A DNA stretch of 64,000 bases. Source: Petaurus breviceps papuanus. Lineage: Eukaryota > Chordata > Mammalia > Diprotodontia > Petauridae. Positions within the stretch are counted from its first letter, which is position 1; each line of letters begins with the position of its first letter. This document shows, piece after piece, positions 55,280 to 64,000 of the stretch. The DNA lies in contig JAMXIF010001210.1 of the NCBI GenBank assembly GCA_028583685.1, positions 12,806,924 to 12,870,923 of the forward strand, in the 5' to 3' direction. The position numbers and the translations under genes are program-made. A model generated the notes under the pieces. The model did no database searches and had not been told where the DNA came from. It saw only the letters and a program-made list of their open reading frames with translations.

Positions 55280-55350
55280 AGTATATAAACTGGGATTTTA
55301 ATTCAGGTCCTCTGACTCCGGTCAGTGCTCTTTCCATTGTACCATGTAGC
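55280..55350 (-). mobile_element. MIR/THER head fragment
   Basis: TTTAATTCAGGTCCTCTGAC, TCAGTGCTCTTTCCATTGTA and CCATGTAGC, reverse complement of an old SINE head. Confidence 0.6.
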
Positions 55351-55520
55351 AGGGTTGGTCTATAGCTGGCAGAACAATGGCTTGAGTCAATAAAATGGCT
55401 ATGTTCTAATACCTTTAGGGGTGGCTAGGTGGCACAGTGAATAGAGCGCTGGTCCTTAAGTCAGGAGGACCTGAATTCAAATGTGACCTCAGACACTTAA
55501 CCCCAATTGCCCTGCCTTCC
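55351..55520 (+). repeat. 170-bp direct repeat, copy 1
   Basis: Starts AGGGTTGGTCTATAGCTGGC and ends TTGCCCTGCCTTCC. It consists of about 64 bp of non-SINE sequence plus the first part of the SINE at 55415. It matches 56185-56354 at all but two of 170 positions that I could align by eye. The SINE tail continues past the end of the repeat only in this copy, so this is probably the original. Confidence 0.93.
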
Positions 55521-55545
55521 CCCTCCAAAAAAAAAACCCCTTTAT
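55415..55545 (+). mobile_element. Marsupial CORE-SINE, internally shortened
   Basis: AGGGGTGGCTAGGTGGCACA head, CTGAATTCAAATGTGACCTC, then directly ACACTTAACCCCAATTGCCC, so the GTGTGACC..CAAGTC core is absent. Ends with C/A-rich tail. Possible short duplication CCTTTA on both sides. Confidence 0.88.
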
Positions 55546-55679
55546 TCATAAAATAGGTTTTCCCTCTAAAAATGTATTTATTCTCTATCCCACTAGCTGT
55601 AAATATTTCTATAGGAAGACATATATGAAAATGAGGAAAACATGTATAAACGAGGTAAAATCTGCACAATGACTGTAAT

Positions 55680-55795
55680 TATTAAGCACCTGTATGTATG
55701 CCAGGAAATGGAGATAAAAAGACAGAAATGAAGTAGTTCCTGCCCTCCAGAAGCTTACACCCTATTATACCTATAATATAAATAAAAATGGCACT
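55680..55795 (-). mobile_element. L2 LINE tail
   Basis: TTATTAAGCACCTGTATGTA, TGCCAGGAAATGGAGATAAA and TCCTGCCCTCCAGAAGCTTA, reverse complement of the L2 3' end. Confidence 0.7.
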
Positions 55796-55849
55796 TTGAC
55801 TAACTGTCACTCTTGGCCCCAGAAGACAGATGCTGAAACATAAGATCTC

Positions 55850-56150
55850 AGTAGTGGTCTATGTCATTTGCATATGTGTGGTTCTATTCTGGGTCCTCCC
55901 ATAGCCTACAAGTGCAAGGGTTACTGACAGGTTTGAACCCACTCTGACTGGCCCCTTGAATTGGGCTAATTCATCCCTCCTTAGGCTACTTGGAGGTTGC
56001 CCCCACTCTTGAGGGGGCTCACCATGGCAAACTTAGTGGGGACACTTGATTGGTTGAGTCCCATGGAAGCTTAGACTCTTGAATTCAAGAGATCCACAAG
56101 CTTTAGTTTCCCCAGCAGGAGGGATTACAGGCATTTCACCATCAGGCTTA
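55850..56150 (-). pseudogene. 7SL (SRP) RNA-derived pseudogene
   Basis: On the + strand the order TCATCCCTCCTTAGGCTACT, GAGGGGGCTCACCATGG, AACTTAGTGGGGACACTTGA and ACTCTTGAATTCAAGAGATC follows the reverse complement of mammalian 7SL RNA (CACCCCTCCTTAGGCAACCT, GGAGGTCACCAT, AACTTAGTGCGGACACCCGA, GGACTCAAGCGATCC). The piece CAGGAGGGATTACAGGCA continues into the Alu-domain end. It is about 75-80 percent similar by eye, with no A-tail recognised. An old retro-copy lying antisense in CREB1's transcription sense direction (same strand as CREB1). Confidence 0.72.
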
Positions 56151-56184
56151 GCTCTGTGTAATTTGTAATGTGGTAGCAGCAGAA

Positions 56185-56354
56185 AGGGTTGGTCTATAGC
56201 TGGCAGAACAATGGCTTGAGTCAATAAAATGGCTATGTTCTAATACCTTTAGGGGTGGCTAGGTGGCACAGTGAATAGAGCACTGGTCCTTAAGTCAGGA
56301 GGACCTGAATTCAAATCTGACCTCAGACACTTAACCCCAATTGCCCTGCCTTCC
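56185..56354 (+). repeat. 170-bp direct repeat, copy 2
   Basis: Second copy of 55351-55520, 834 bp downstream, with differences GCACTGG for GCGCTGG and AATCTGAC for AATGTGAC. Both ends are abrupt: the left end starts next to the 7SL remnant and the right end stops inside the SINE before its A-tail. This points to a DNA-level duplication and not a second SINE insertion. Confidence 0.93.
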
Positions 56355-56359
56355 TTTTA

Positions 56360-57620
56360 GGAAGGTTCTTACCTTTTCATATTAGAAAGTAGGAAGCAAT
56401 TGTTTGTGGAAGGGGAGGTACCTACTGTAGATGGTCTTCTCAAGGAGGTTAGTCATGAAAGGCAGAAGAGATATTAGAAGGATCAAGTGAGGATTTTCTG
56501 AGGATGCATAGGCATGTTTGTAGGTAGTAGATAAAGATCCAGTTAAGGGAGAGAAGGAAAATAAGTGAAAGAGTGGACGGGAATAAGGAATTGGATGGTG
56601 GGGAAAAGGGTTTGGATTCAGTATCCCTGGGATGTGTGGGTTATGACCAAGTGTAGGTTTAAACATTGAGTGGCATCACTCTTCTTCCTAAAGGAGAATG
56701 GAGATCAGGCAAGACACATAGGTACCAGACAAAAGGCATACAGTAAGATGGGATTCACATTTTCTCTTCCCTCTGAAGGCTGAAGAGAAGGCAGAAGGCT
56801 GCAAGTCAGAAAGGTTACTCCTCTCTGAATCACTGCAGGGTGCAGGACATCATGCTGGCATGAGGCAGAAGTTGTCCCTCACTAATGCAGATGTAACTCA
56901 AGGCCCAGATCATGCCACCTACCCATTGGGATACAGGTAGCAGGAGACAGAAGGTTACTCTTCTCACCGGAGGCTGCAGATCAGATAGGTGGTACAGGAA
57001 GTAAAAGTCTTCTCTGAGAGGGAGGAATGTAAGCTGTGGACCCCCTCCTGCATTCCTTCAGGCAACACCAATAGCAGGAGATGGAAAGCAAGAATAAAAA
57101 GAGAATCTGTGGCCAAGTTCTGGACTGAAGTCTATTTTTTTCACTACACCACACCGAAGTCCACAATTTAAGCATTTTGGAGAGCTGTCTGAGGCTCAAA
57201 GAGGTTAAGGAACCTTTCCTGGGTCACACTGCTATCAAAACAAAGACTCAATCCTGCTGGTCTTCCTAAGGCCAAGTCTGACACTGTCTATTAGGTCAGA
57301 CTGCTCCTAGAAATAATTGTTACTTATTTGAAAGTAATGTTCAGTTAATAGTACAAGTATATCTGAATGAATAATGCCTTTCAGTATGACTATGAATAGT
57401 TTAAAATAACTAAGACTCCACATAAATGTGAATTATTATTAAACAACTTAAAATAGATCTTTTTAAACCTCTAGAGGCACATTACCCATATCGACAACTG
57501 GTAAGAACAATTACTTCAGTCTAGATCAAACATTTTATTTTTAGCTAGAGCTACAATGTCATAGTAAAAATCAAACACTAACAAATAGGCACATTACTAA
57601 CTCATCAAATAAAATTGCAC
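56360..57620. other. CREB1 intron 1 segment, no repeat family recognised
   Basis: Purine-rich sequence at 56390-56640, then a moderately GC-richer part (56700-57110) where TCAGAAAGGTTACTCCTCTC and GACAGAAGGTTACTCTTCTC suggest an old local duplication. A MIR-like tail (GGTTAAGGAACCTTTCCTGG) lies near 57205. No gene recognised. Confidence 0.45.
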
Positions 57621-57629
57621 ATAATAGAG

Positions 57630-57745
57630 AAATAAAAGCACCAAAGGAGGAGACAGAAGACCTCAGTTCTAGCCTCAACTCCACCACTATCTAGAGTTTG
57701 GGCCTTTCACCTTTCTTGAGCCCATTAAAAAAAAAAATCATGACA
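57630..57745 (+). mobile_element. MIR/CORE-SINE, diverged
   Basis: GACAGAAGACCTCAGTTCTA, CTCAACTCCACCACTATCTA and GGGCCTTTCACCTTTCTTGA. Confidence 0.55.
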
Positions 57746-57749
57746 GAGA

Positions 57750-58262
57750 AAAACAGTGGCTTGTCTTACTTTTACTATTATGATGATCAAATGAAATGCA
57801 AAAGTTGCTTTAAATTAGGGACTCTTAGGGGGTTTAATATTATACCTTAGGTCACACTTCAGTGATGTGTGGATTAGTATTGCTGACCTGTTCTTTTCCC
57901 ACTTTTCAATCAAAAGGATTACACAAATACAAACTATCACTCTTACATGTTCAACCAGCAATTTTTGGATCTTTTAAGAAAAAGTTTCATTTTTACCTTT
58001 GGTGGCAACTTTCAAAACTTGGTGAAAGTTCCTTTCCTAAGACTTAAAAAATAATGCAATCAGTTTCTTTTATTAGCCTTTTCTCTTACATCAATCCTTA
58101 CAAATTGCTTAGCCTACTGGCATTATTTCCTGATCCCAGCGACACACACACCACCTAGAACTAGATTATGAGAAATGGTGACAAATGGCTTCAGGTTAAT
58201 GGTAGAGATAGTTCTGACTACTGAATTTAAGATTGTAAAAGGTTTTTTCTTTTTTTAAAGCA
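57750..58262. other. CREB1 intron 1 segment, no repeat recognised
   Basis: AT-rich intron sequence; the 61-codon frame at 57862-58047 has no recognisable family. Confidence 0.45.
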
Positions 58263-58267
58263 GGTAT

Positions 58268-58377
58268 CTGGGGGCTGTGAGGTAGCAGTTGATGGAGCAC
58301 TGGCCCTGGAGCCAGGACATGCCACTTACTGTGTGATCCTGGGCAAGTCACTTAACACCAATTGCCTTTAAAAAAAA
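58268..58377 (+). mobile_element. CORE-SINE, internally shortened
   Basis: GGGGGCTGTGAGGTAGCAGT head, TGGAGCACTGGCCCTGGAGC, then directly GTGTGATCCTGGGCAAGTCA and AACACCAATTGCCTTTAAAA. The middle with the B box is missing. The L1 that follows begins at its A-tail. Confidence 0.75.
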
Positions 58378-59236
58378 ATTAGGTGCCACATTTCACCAGT
58401 CAGATCGGCTAAGATGACAAAACAGGAAAATGAGAAAGGCTGGAAGGACGTGGAAAAATTGGAACACTAATGCATTGTTGGTGGAGTTGTGAACTGATTC
58501 AACCATTCTGGAGAGCAATCTGGAACTACGCCCAAAGGGCTATAAATAAGTAAAAAAAACATACTCTTTGATCCAGTAATACCACTTCTAGGGTCGTATC
58601 CCACCATAACAGTGGGAAAAGGACCCAAAAGTACAAAGATATTTATAGCAGCTTTTTGTGGTGGCAAGGAATTGGAAATCAAGGGGATGCCCATCAATTG
58701 GGGAATAGCTAAACAAGTTGTGTTCAGTAATAGTATTGTGTAATAGTATTCCTATTGGAATGGAATACCATTGTGCTATAAGAAATGAGGTGCAGAGGGA
58801 CTGCATAAAAACCTGGAGAGACTTCTATAAACTGACGTTGAGTGAGAAGAGCAGAACCAGGAGAACTTTGTACACACACATGTCTGAAGACTAACTTTGA
58901 TAGACTGGACTCCTCTCAGCAATGTAAGGTTATAAGACAAGTCCAAAAGACTCATGATGGAATACCTACATCCAGAGAAAGAGCTAGACTCTGAATGCAG
59001 ATTGAAGCAAACTACTTGCAGAAATCTCTATGTTTTGTTTCCTCTTTCTCACTGTTCACTCCATTGGTTATAATCCTTTACAACCCAATTAATGTTTAAT
59101 GTGAAGATATTTGTAGATCTTATATTTGATTGCATGCTACCATGGCGCGGAGGGGCGGAATTTGAAACTCAAAGGAATTGTGGAACTGAATGTTGTAAAC
59201 TAAAAGTAAATAAATAAATTTTTAAAAAATTAAAAA
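58378..59236 (+). mobile_element. L1 LINE 3' part, 5'-truncated
   Basis: TTTCACCAGTCAGATCGGCT, GGTGGAGTTGTGAACTGATT, TTTATAGCAGCTTTTTGTGG, CCATCAATTGGGGAATAGCT and TGGAACTGAATGTTGTAAAC match 44770-45620 of the L1 described above, ending in AATAAATAAATTTTTAAAAA. TTAGGTGCC occurs at both ends and may be the target duplication, though TTAGGTACC is also L1 sequence. Confidence 0.9.
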
Positions 59237-59239
59237 TAT

Positions 59240-60180
59240 TTAGGTGCCCTTACTTTCATTTATGATCAAACAGTCCTTATTTTATTTCTCCATCAAAGTT
59301 GGATACAATCTGACATTATCTGAATTTTAAAATATATTATGACGTTCAAAAAGAAAACCAAGTGTCAATGTTTCTAGGTGATTGATTTCTCCCTACCTAA
59401 AATATAAAGCATAGTATTATTTATTGGACTGTTCAGTTAAATACCACTAAATTTACATAAAATAAAAAGTAGACAAGTTCTTTTTAAACTAGGTCAGTCT
59501 CTAACACTAAGCACCAACAGAGCTGACACATTGGTACCTTAAAAGTGGCTGGAAAAAGAAAAAAAAATTAGTCCAATACTAGGATGAAGGAGGAGTATTT
59601 CCAATATGTGACTTACATGGCACCAACATCATGGGTTAGCAGTAGTTAAGACACCTATCATATTTTAGGATAGGGGTAGGCAAAAACTAGTATTTTGAGT
59701 CTGTGGTGATGAAAAGCATGAAGGAAAATTGAAAACTCCATGGTCTACGGTAAGCTTCTTAAGGGCAACAGTCTTATTTTTATATTCTTTTCTACTATCT
59801 CATCTGGCAGGTGCTTAATAAACAAATTTTGACTGATTCATCTTATCAAAATAATCAAGTCCCCCTTATAGGTTAAATGAAACCAGCTCCACCACCTACT
59901 AAAGGGAGCCCTAGGTTGTTTCCAAAGTGAAAAGTTAAATACATCAAAAAGCCTATAAAAATGTGTGTGCTTGCAGATTTGTTACAAAAGGCAAAAATTA
60001 CAATGTGCTAAAAAAAAAAAAAATTACCTTTAGTATAGGGTATTGTTTTAGATAATAAAAACCACATAAGAGATCATCAGCTAAAACAAAAATAGATATA
60101 AAACTAAAAATCTGAATTTTCAACATACGTAATGTCAGTGTACAAATTACAAGCCCAGCATTAAGGTAGCTGCACTTAAA
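59240..60180. other. CREB1 intron 1 segment with an L2 tail
   Basis: Mostly AT-rich sequence without repeats. An L2 tail (GGTAAGCTTCTTAAGGGCAA, CTGGCAGGTGCTTAATAAAC) lies at about 59748-59840. No gene recognised. Confidence 0.5.
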
Positions 60181-60184
60181 GGAT

Positions 60185-60362
60185 CACAGGACTTAGAACT
60201 GAAAGAGACATTAGCAATTAACCCAATCTATTTTACAAATAAATTAAGGCCCCACAGAGTTCCCTGTGACTTGTCCATGATCACACAGCTACTGAGTATA
60301 AGAGTTGACATTTGATTCAGGTCTCCTGACCACAAATTTAGCACTCTTTCTACTACACATAT
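60185..60362 (-). mobile_element. MIR/THER-like SINE
   Basis: AGTTCCCTGTGACTTGTCCA, TGATCACACAGCTACTGAGT, ATTTGATTCAGGTCTCCTGA and GCACTCTTTCTACTACACAT. Confidence 0.7.
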
Positions 60363-60364
60363 TG

Positions 60365-62355
60365 AAAACCATTTTAGAACTGGAAACACAATACATTCTT
60401 GTTTCTCAGTTATAAGTTACTCATAAAAATCATTATTAAACTCAGAAGGGAGTAATGGATCCAAAAGATAGCACTAGAAGTATTTGACACCTTGGATTAA
60501 AAAAAATGTTCACAGGATTGCTGAAGTATAACACGAATAAATGGCTTTTGTTTCTTAATTGAGTCATATGCATCATGTGACACAGCTGGATTTCCAAATA
60601 TACTTAGATGAAAAAACTTTGTATACAGTAGAGCTTTACATATCAAAAGAAATTAAAATTTTAGTTTGGGAACCAAAGTTGAAAACCACACTAATATCTC
60701 TTTCTGAAACACACTTGGTAAATCATCAAGAAATCTGATGTGCAAAAATCAGCTGAAGAATGATCTCTAAATATAAAAATGCTGAGAAACTATGTTCGAG
60801 GAACTTTTATGACGGCATTTCTTACCACTCTAGGAGTTAAGTATTATGTGCAACAGTAAAAGAGAAAAAAAAATCCCACAGAAAAAGCAGGTCAAAAATA
60901 TTAACTAGTTTAGGAAAAGTTACGCTTACCATAGTATGAATTTGAATGGAAAATGGTGATACTCCCAATGTTTATCTACAAGAACTGTATTAACTTTTCG
61001 GTGGAAAGATTTAAATCAACTGATTTTCTGTTCCAAGTTTTTAATGAAAGGTCCTCTCCTCCTTTTACAAGATATCATGCCTAAAAATCCAGATGTATGT
61101 GTATACAACATGTATGAATCCCTTTGCTATATAAGTAAAAACTTTAGAAGCTTAAGTTCCTAATCTTGTTATCTTGGGGCATACAGCTGAATGTAAAAAG
61201 CAACCATGTCCACCATGAGGGCAGGAAAAAAAAATCTTAACATTTTTTCAATTATTACGTAGGTGTACATAACACATCTAACCTTACCTTTCAAATAACT
61301 ATTGTTTCAAATGTGCAAACAAGTAATTTTCCAAGAATATACACATGCATGGTTGGCTGGATGTGTACATACAATGATACATGTCACATATAAATTACAA
61401 ATGAGTCAATTTTAGTTTAGTATGAAGGAGATAAATGCTCCAACACGAAATTACAACTAGGAGATGGAAAAATAAATTTATTTTTTTCTGCAGTTGTGGC
61501 ATAACTTATTGAAACTAAACTAGAAATTATTCATACTTGTTTAAGAAAACTAAAAAGTTACTGTTCTCTACCTATTCAAAGGGTCTATGACATTTTACAA
61601 TATTCAGAACTTAACAAAACCTGTATGCCAGAAAGATTAAACAATCAAGTGAAGATAAGAAATGTCAGCCTCCCACCCTCAGCATATAAATTATCCCAAT
61701 AGTAAAATTAAAATTGTCTAAGGTGATTATCACATTACTAAATTTTATTTAGGTTACACTGACAAAATTCCTAACAGTATGTTATCCCTAAATCTAGATT
61801 AAAAATACACACAAAAACCCCAACTATTGGAAAATCCAAAGACACAAACAAGGAAAGCTTTAGATTTAAATGAATTTGTCATTGGAATACTTCCAATTAA
61901 GACACTTGCCCCTCCCCATCTTTTATGTTTATAAGTACATTTGCTCTGCCTACATTCAATAGGTAGATACTGTTTAAAAATAGACACTTGGGAGTATACT
62001 ATATCATTCCAGTTCAGTCCCATAAATTCATTCAAATAAGAACTTACATATTACTCTAGGTTGGGACTATGAGAAAAATAATCTAAAAGTAATAAAATAC
62101 ACCTTAGAGTAATGTCCTTACTTTCTACAACGGGAAAAAGCACTAACATTTGATGGTCAGGCTGGTACAATGTTTCTGTACTGTTTTACGAGTAATTTCC
62201 TTATCAAGTTTCCTGTTAATAAAACCAATACTGAAATAAGCTGTCCCAAAGATGGCAAACTGAGAACATGCAATTTTAAACAGATATATGCATGTGGGGT
62301 TGGGGTATGTGCCTAGATGTCACATAAAAAATATCTGATTTTTATGTAGCATTTT
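60365..62355. other. CREB1 intron 1 segment free of recognisable repeats
   Basis: About 2 kb of AT-rich sequence without any SINE, L1 or L2 signature, the longest such stretch in the window and within 4 kb of the presumed promoter. No reading frame with a recognisable family. Confidence 0.5.
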
Positions 62356-62357
62356 AA

Positions 62358-62520
62358 GAGTTAAAAGCACTTAAACACATTTTCATATGATCCTCACAAC
62401 AACCCTGTGAGATAGGTACTGCAGATATTTTTGCCTGTTTCACAAATGAGGAAATTGAGGCTCTGAGATTAAAGTATTTGCAAAAGGTAAAGTTACCACA
62501 ACTTTTGTTAAATCTAGAAT
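62358..62520 (-). mobile_element. MIR/THER-like SINE
   Basis: CATATGATCCTCACAACAAC, CTGTGAGATAGGTACTGCAG, TTCACAAATGAGGAAATTGA and GGCTCTGAGATTAAAG. Confidence 0.75.
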
Positions 62521-62524
62521 TCTA

Positions 62525-63395
62525 GCTACAGATTGAAATGCTCATCATTGAGCTCAAAAAATTATTATATCAATGGGTAAAGAATGTAGTTTTATCTCGA
62601 AAATAAAATGCCTTTAGTCAAGTTTGATAGTTCCTTCAAATTGTAAAGACTCAGGGGTACATTTTTTCCATCAGATACACGTCTCAGGAAGACAATTTTA
62701 AAACAAGAAACTACAATGTATGTGGAAAATTTTTAATTTTAGCCGGTCAGAAATATTCTAAATTAGAAATGTGATAAAAGTTTGCATGCAAATATTCTCA
62801 TCTGAAATTCTAATTTAATGGTGTGAAGAAATACAGGTAACTGAAACAGATCATACTCAGTTACCCCCCCCCAAAGCCAATGTGTCAATGAACTTAAAAG
62901 ATTTTTCTTGTCCCCAATTACGAGAAACAAAAATGTGTAAAGAAAAACTTTTTTTTTTAAACTCCATGATGAAGGGTATGTGCTACATAGGGAAAAGCCA
63001 AAAATGTGTAAACAAAAGTTGCCTTTTACTCCACGAAGAAGGTTACAATGCTCTAGGGGGAAATAAATACTATTTAAAAACACACACAACTTTAGGACTT
63101 TGCTAAGTTGCTTCCACTTCAGACAGTTAAATGGTCAGGAACATGAATTTGGGGGTCAGGGAAACGTGGAGAAGAGAGACAAAAACAGACATTTACAAGG
63201 TTTACAAGAGACAGTGATGTTCACCACCCCCATAAAGACTCAGGAAAACGTTCTTTTATAAAAAGGCAAGTTTCAGAATGAAACAAAGTGACTTTTACCT
63301 GAAAAAGGGTTAAATCCGAAACTGCACCAGGAGCCGTGGCTTCCCTTTTACAAAATTGTTGGGTTTTTTTTTTTTAAACTAAAGAGTTTCTTGTT
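62525..63395. other. CREB1 intron 1, promoter-proximal part, no repeat recognised
   Basis: AT-rich sequence grading into higher GC at the right. A C-run sits near 62864-62872. The two overlapping frames at 62763-63106 have no recognisable family. Confidence 0.5.
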
Positions 63396-63399
63396 TGTT

Positions 63400-64000
63400 T
63401 AAAAAAGAAAAGGGCCGGACGTGGGTCGGTTCGGTTCCCCCCCCCCCCCCACCGTTGCCCTCTTCTTAAAAAGGAGGGAAAGTCAACTAAAACGAACTGC
63501 AACATTAACCCTAATCACAACTGCGCAGGAAAAAACCTCCACTCTTTTCCCCACGGGGATGGCTGGATACGGGTGAGAAAAAAAGTGCAGCAATAAAAAT
63601 ACAATACGAAAAACGCCTTTGGTTTGGAACTTTATTGCATAAAAGAGCAAAGAGAGAAAGACAGCAGGTTAAACGTTGCCTTTTTTTTGCACCCCCCCCC
63701 CCGAAAGTGGCGTGGTGGAGGGTTGTTTTTTTTTTCAGGAAGCAAACCCCTTCGCCAACACTTTCTGCCCCCCAAACTTCCTTTTCCTCACTCTTCAAAA
63801 AAAAAATTAATAAGGATAAAAACAACAAAAACTCCCGCGGCCTGAAACCGCTTCTTTCCCAGCGAGCCGGCGGTGCAGGAGGAAAACCTGGCGAGCAGCG
63901 CTCGGGGTGGGGAGGGAGGACCCGGGAGGGTGTGTGGAGGGGGGGGGGGGGGTGCTCGGCGGTGGTTTCCCGCACATCCCCCCCTCCCCCCCGCGGGAGA
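63400..64000 (-). promoter_or_regulatory. CREB1: CpG- and G-tract-rich end, presumed CREB1 promoter/5' intron 1 region
   Basis: CpG dinucleotides, rare in the rest of the window, become frequent here: CCCGCGGCC, GCGAGCCGGCGG, GCGAGCAGCGCTCGG, GGACCCGGG, CCCCGCGGG. There are also long C-runs (63437-63450, 63692-63702) and a G-run (63938-63952). Position and composition fit the CpG island around the start of CREB1. I could not find the conserved end of exon 1, so the transcription start is probably just outside. The 154-codon minus-strand frame at 63511-63975 is likely a by-product of GC content. Confidence 0.55.

Noticed and set aside
7210-58377. SINE heads with tRNA-like A and B boxes considered as tRNA genes
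   Set aside because: They recur many times, continue into SINE bodies and tails, carry target-site duplications and do not fold into a complete cloverleaf with an acceptor stem.
63511-63975. 154-codon minus-strand reading frame rich in Pro, Ser and Phe
   Set aside because: It lies in the GC-rich, homopolymer-rich end of intron 1 or promoter, has no recognisable domain, and its residues follow from C- and T-runs. Probably chance.

Overview
This window is a gene-internal stretch of a marsupial chromosome carrying most of the coding exons of CREB1 (cAMP-responsive element-binding protein 1) on the minus strand. Six coding exons can be read with intact GT/AG splice sites: 33363-33476 (start codon), 30157-30303, 15062-15162, 7812-7954, 3346-3528 and 989-1139. 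They add up to 839 nt (279 codons plus two bases of the next) and include the kinase-inducible domain with its RRPSY phospho-acceptor site, both glutamine-rich activation segments and the first part of the basic region. The last exon (rest of the basic region, leucine zipper, stop) lies beyond base 1. The non-coding first exon was not recognised and probably lies beyond base 64000; the last 600 bases are GC/CpG-rich and G-tract-rich, as expected at the promoter end of the gene.

A marsupial is indicated by the dense interspersed repeats: two tRNA-headed SINE families (one CORE-SINE ending in an A/C-rich tail, one ending in pure poly-A after TTGCTT), RTE/BovB-type LINE sequence plus RTE-tailed SINEs, L1 of marsupial type, and half-L1 (HAL1) elements that have an L1-like ORF1 but no ORF2. 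Old L2, L3/CR1 and MIR/THER fragments form the background. An Australian marsupial seems more likely than an American one, but I am not certain of this.

Layout, left to right: 1-8 kb, CREB1 exons 8, 7 and 6 with old repeats and a pair of SINEs in one target site. 8-13 kb, a nested pile-up (RTE LINE containing a HAL1 tail, then SINE, near-full HAL1, SINE). 15 kb, exon 5. 18-21 kb, a second HAL1 with clean target-site duplications. 21-26 kb, an antisense L1. 26-30 kb, unassigned AT-rich intron with an L1 tail and a SINE. 30-33.5 kb, exons 3 and 2. 33.5-64 kb, intron 1, with a 6.3-kb L1 (39341-45641) carrying three SINEs, an internally deleted HAL1/L1 (48127-49172), several SINEs, a 7SL-derived pseudogene between two copies of a 170-bp direct repeat (55351-56354), and a 5'-truncated L1 (58378-59236).

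Apart from CREB1 there is no other host protein gene that I can support. I see no CRISPR array, operon or new protein system, and no endogenous retrovirus that I can identify. The points of interest are in repeat biology: HAL1 structure, chimeric and dimeric SINEs, the duplication around the 7SL pseudogene, and the apparent absence of the CREB1 alpha exon. Boundaries of exons and of elements with target-site duplications are read to the base; other repeat boundaries are approximate.
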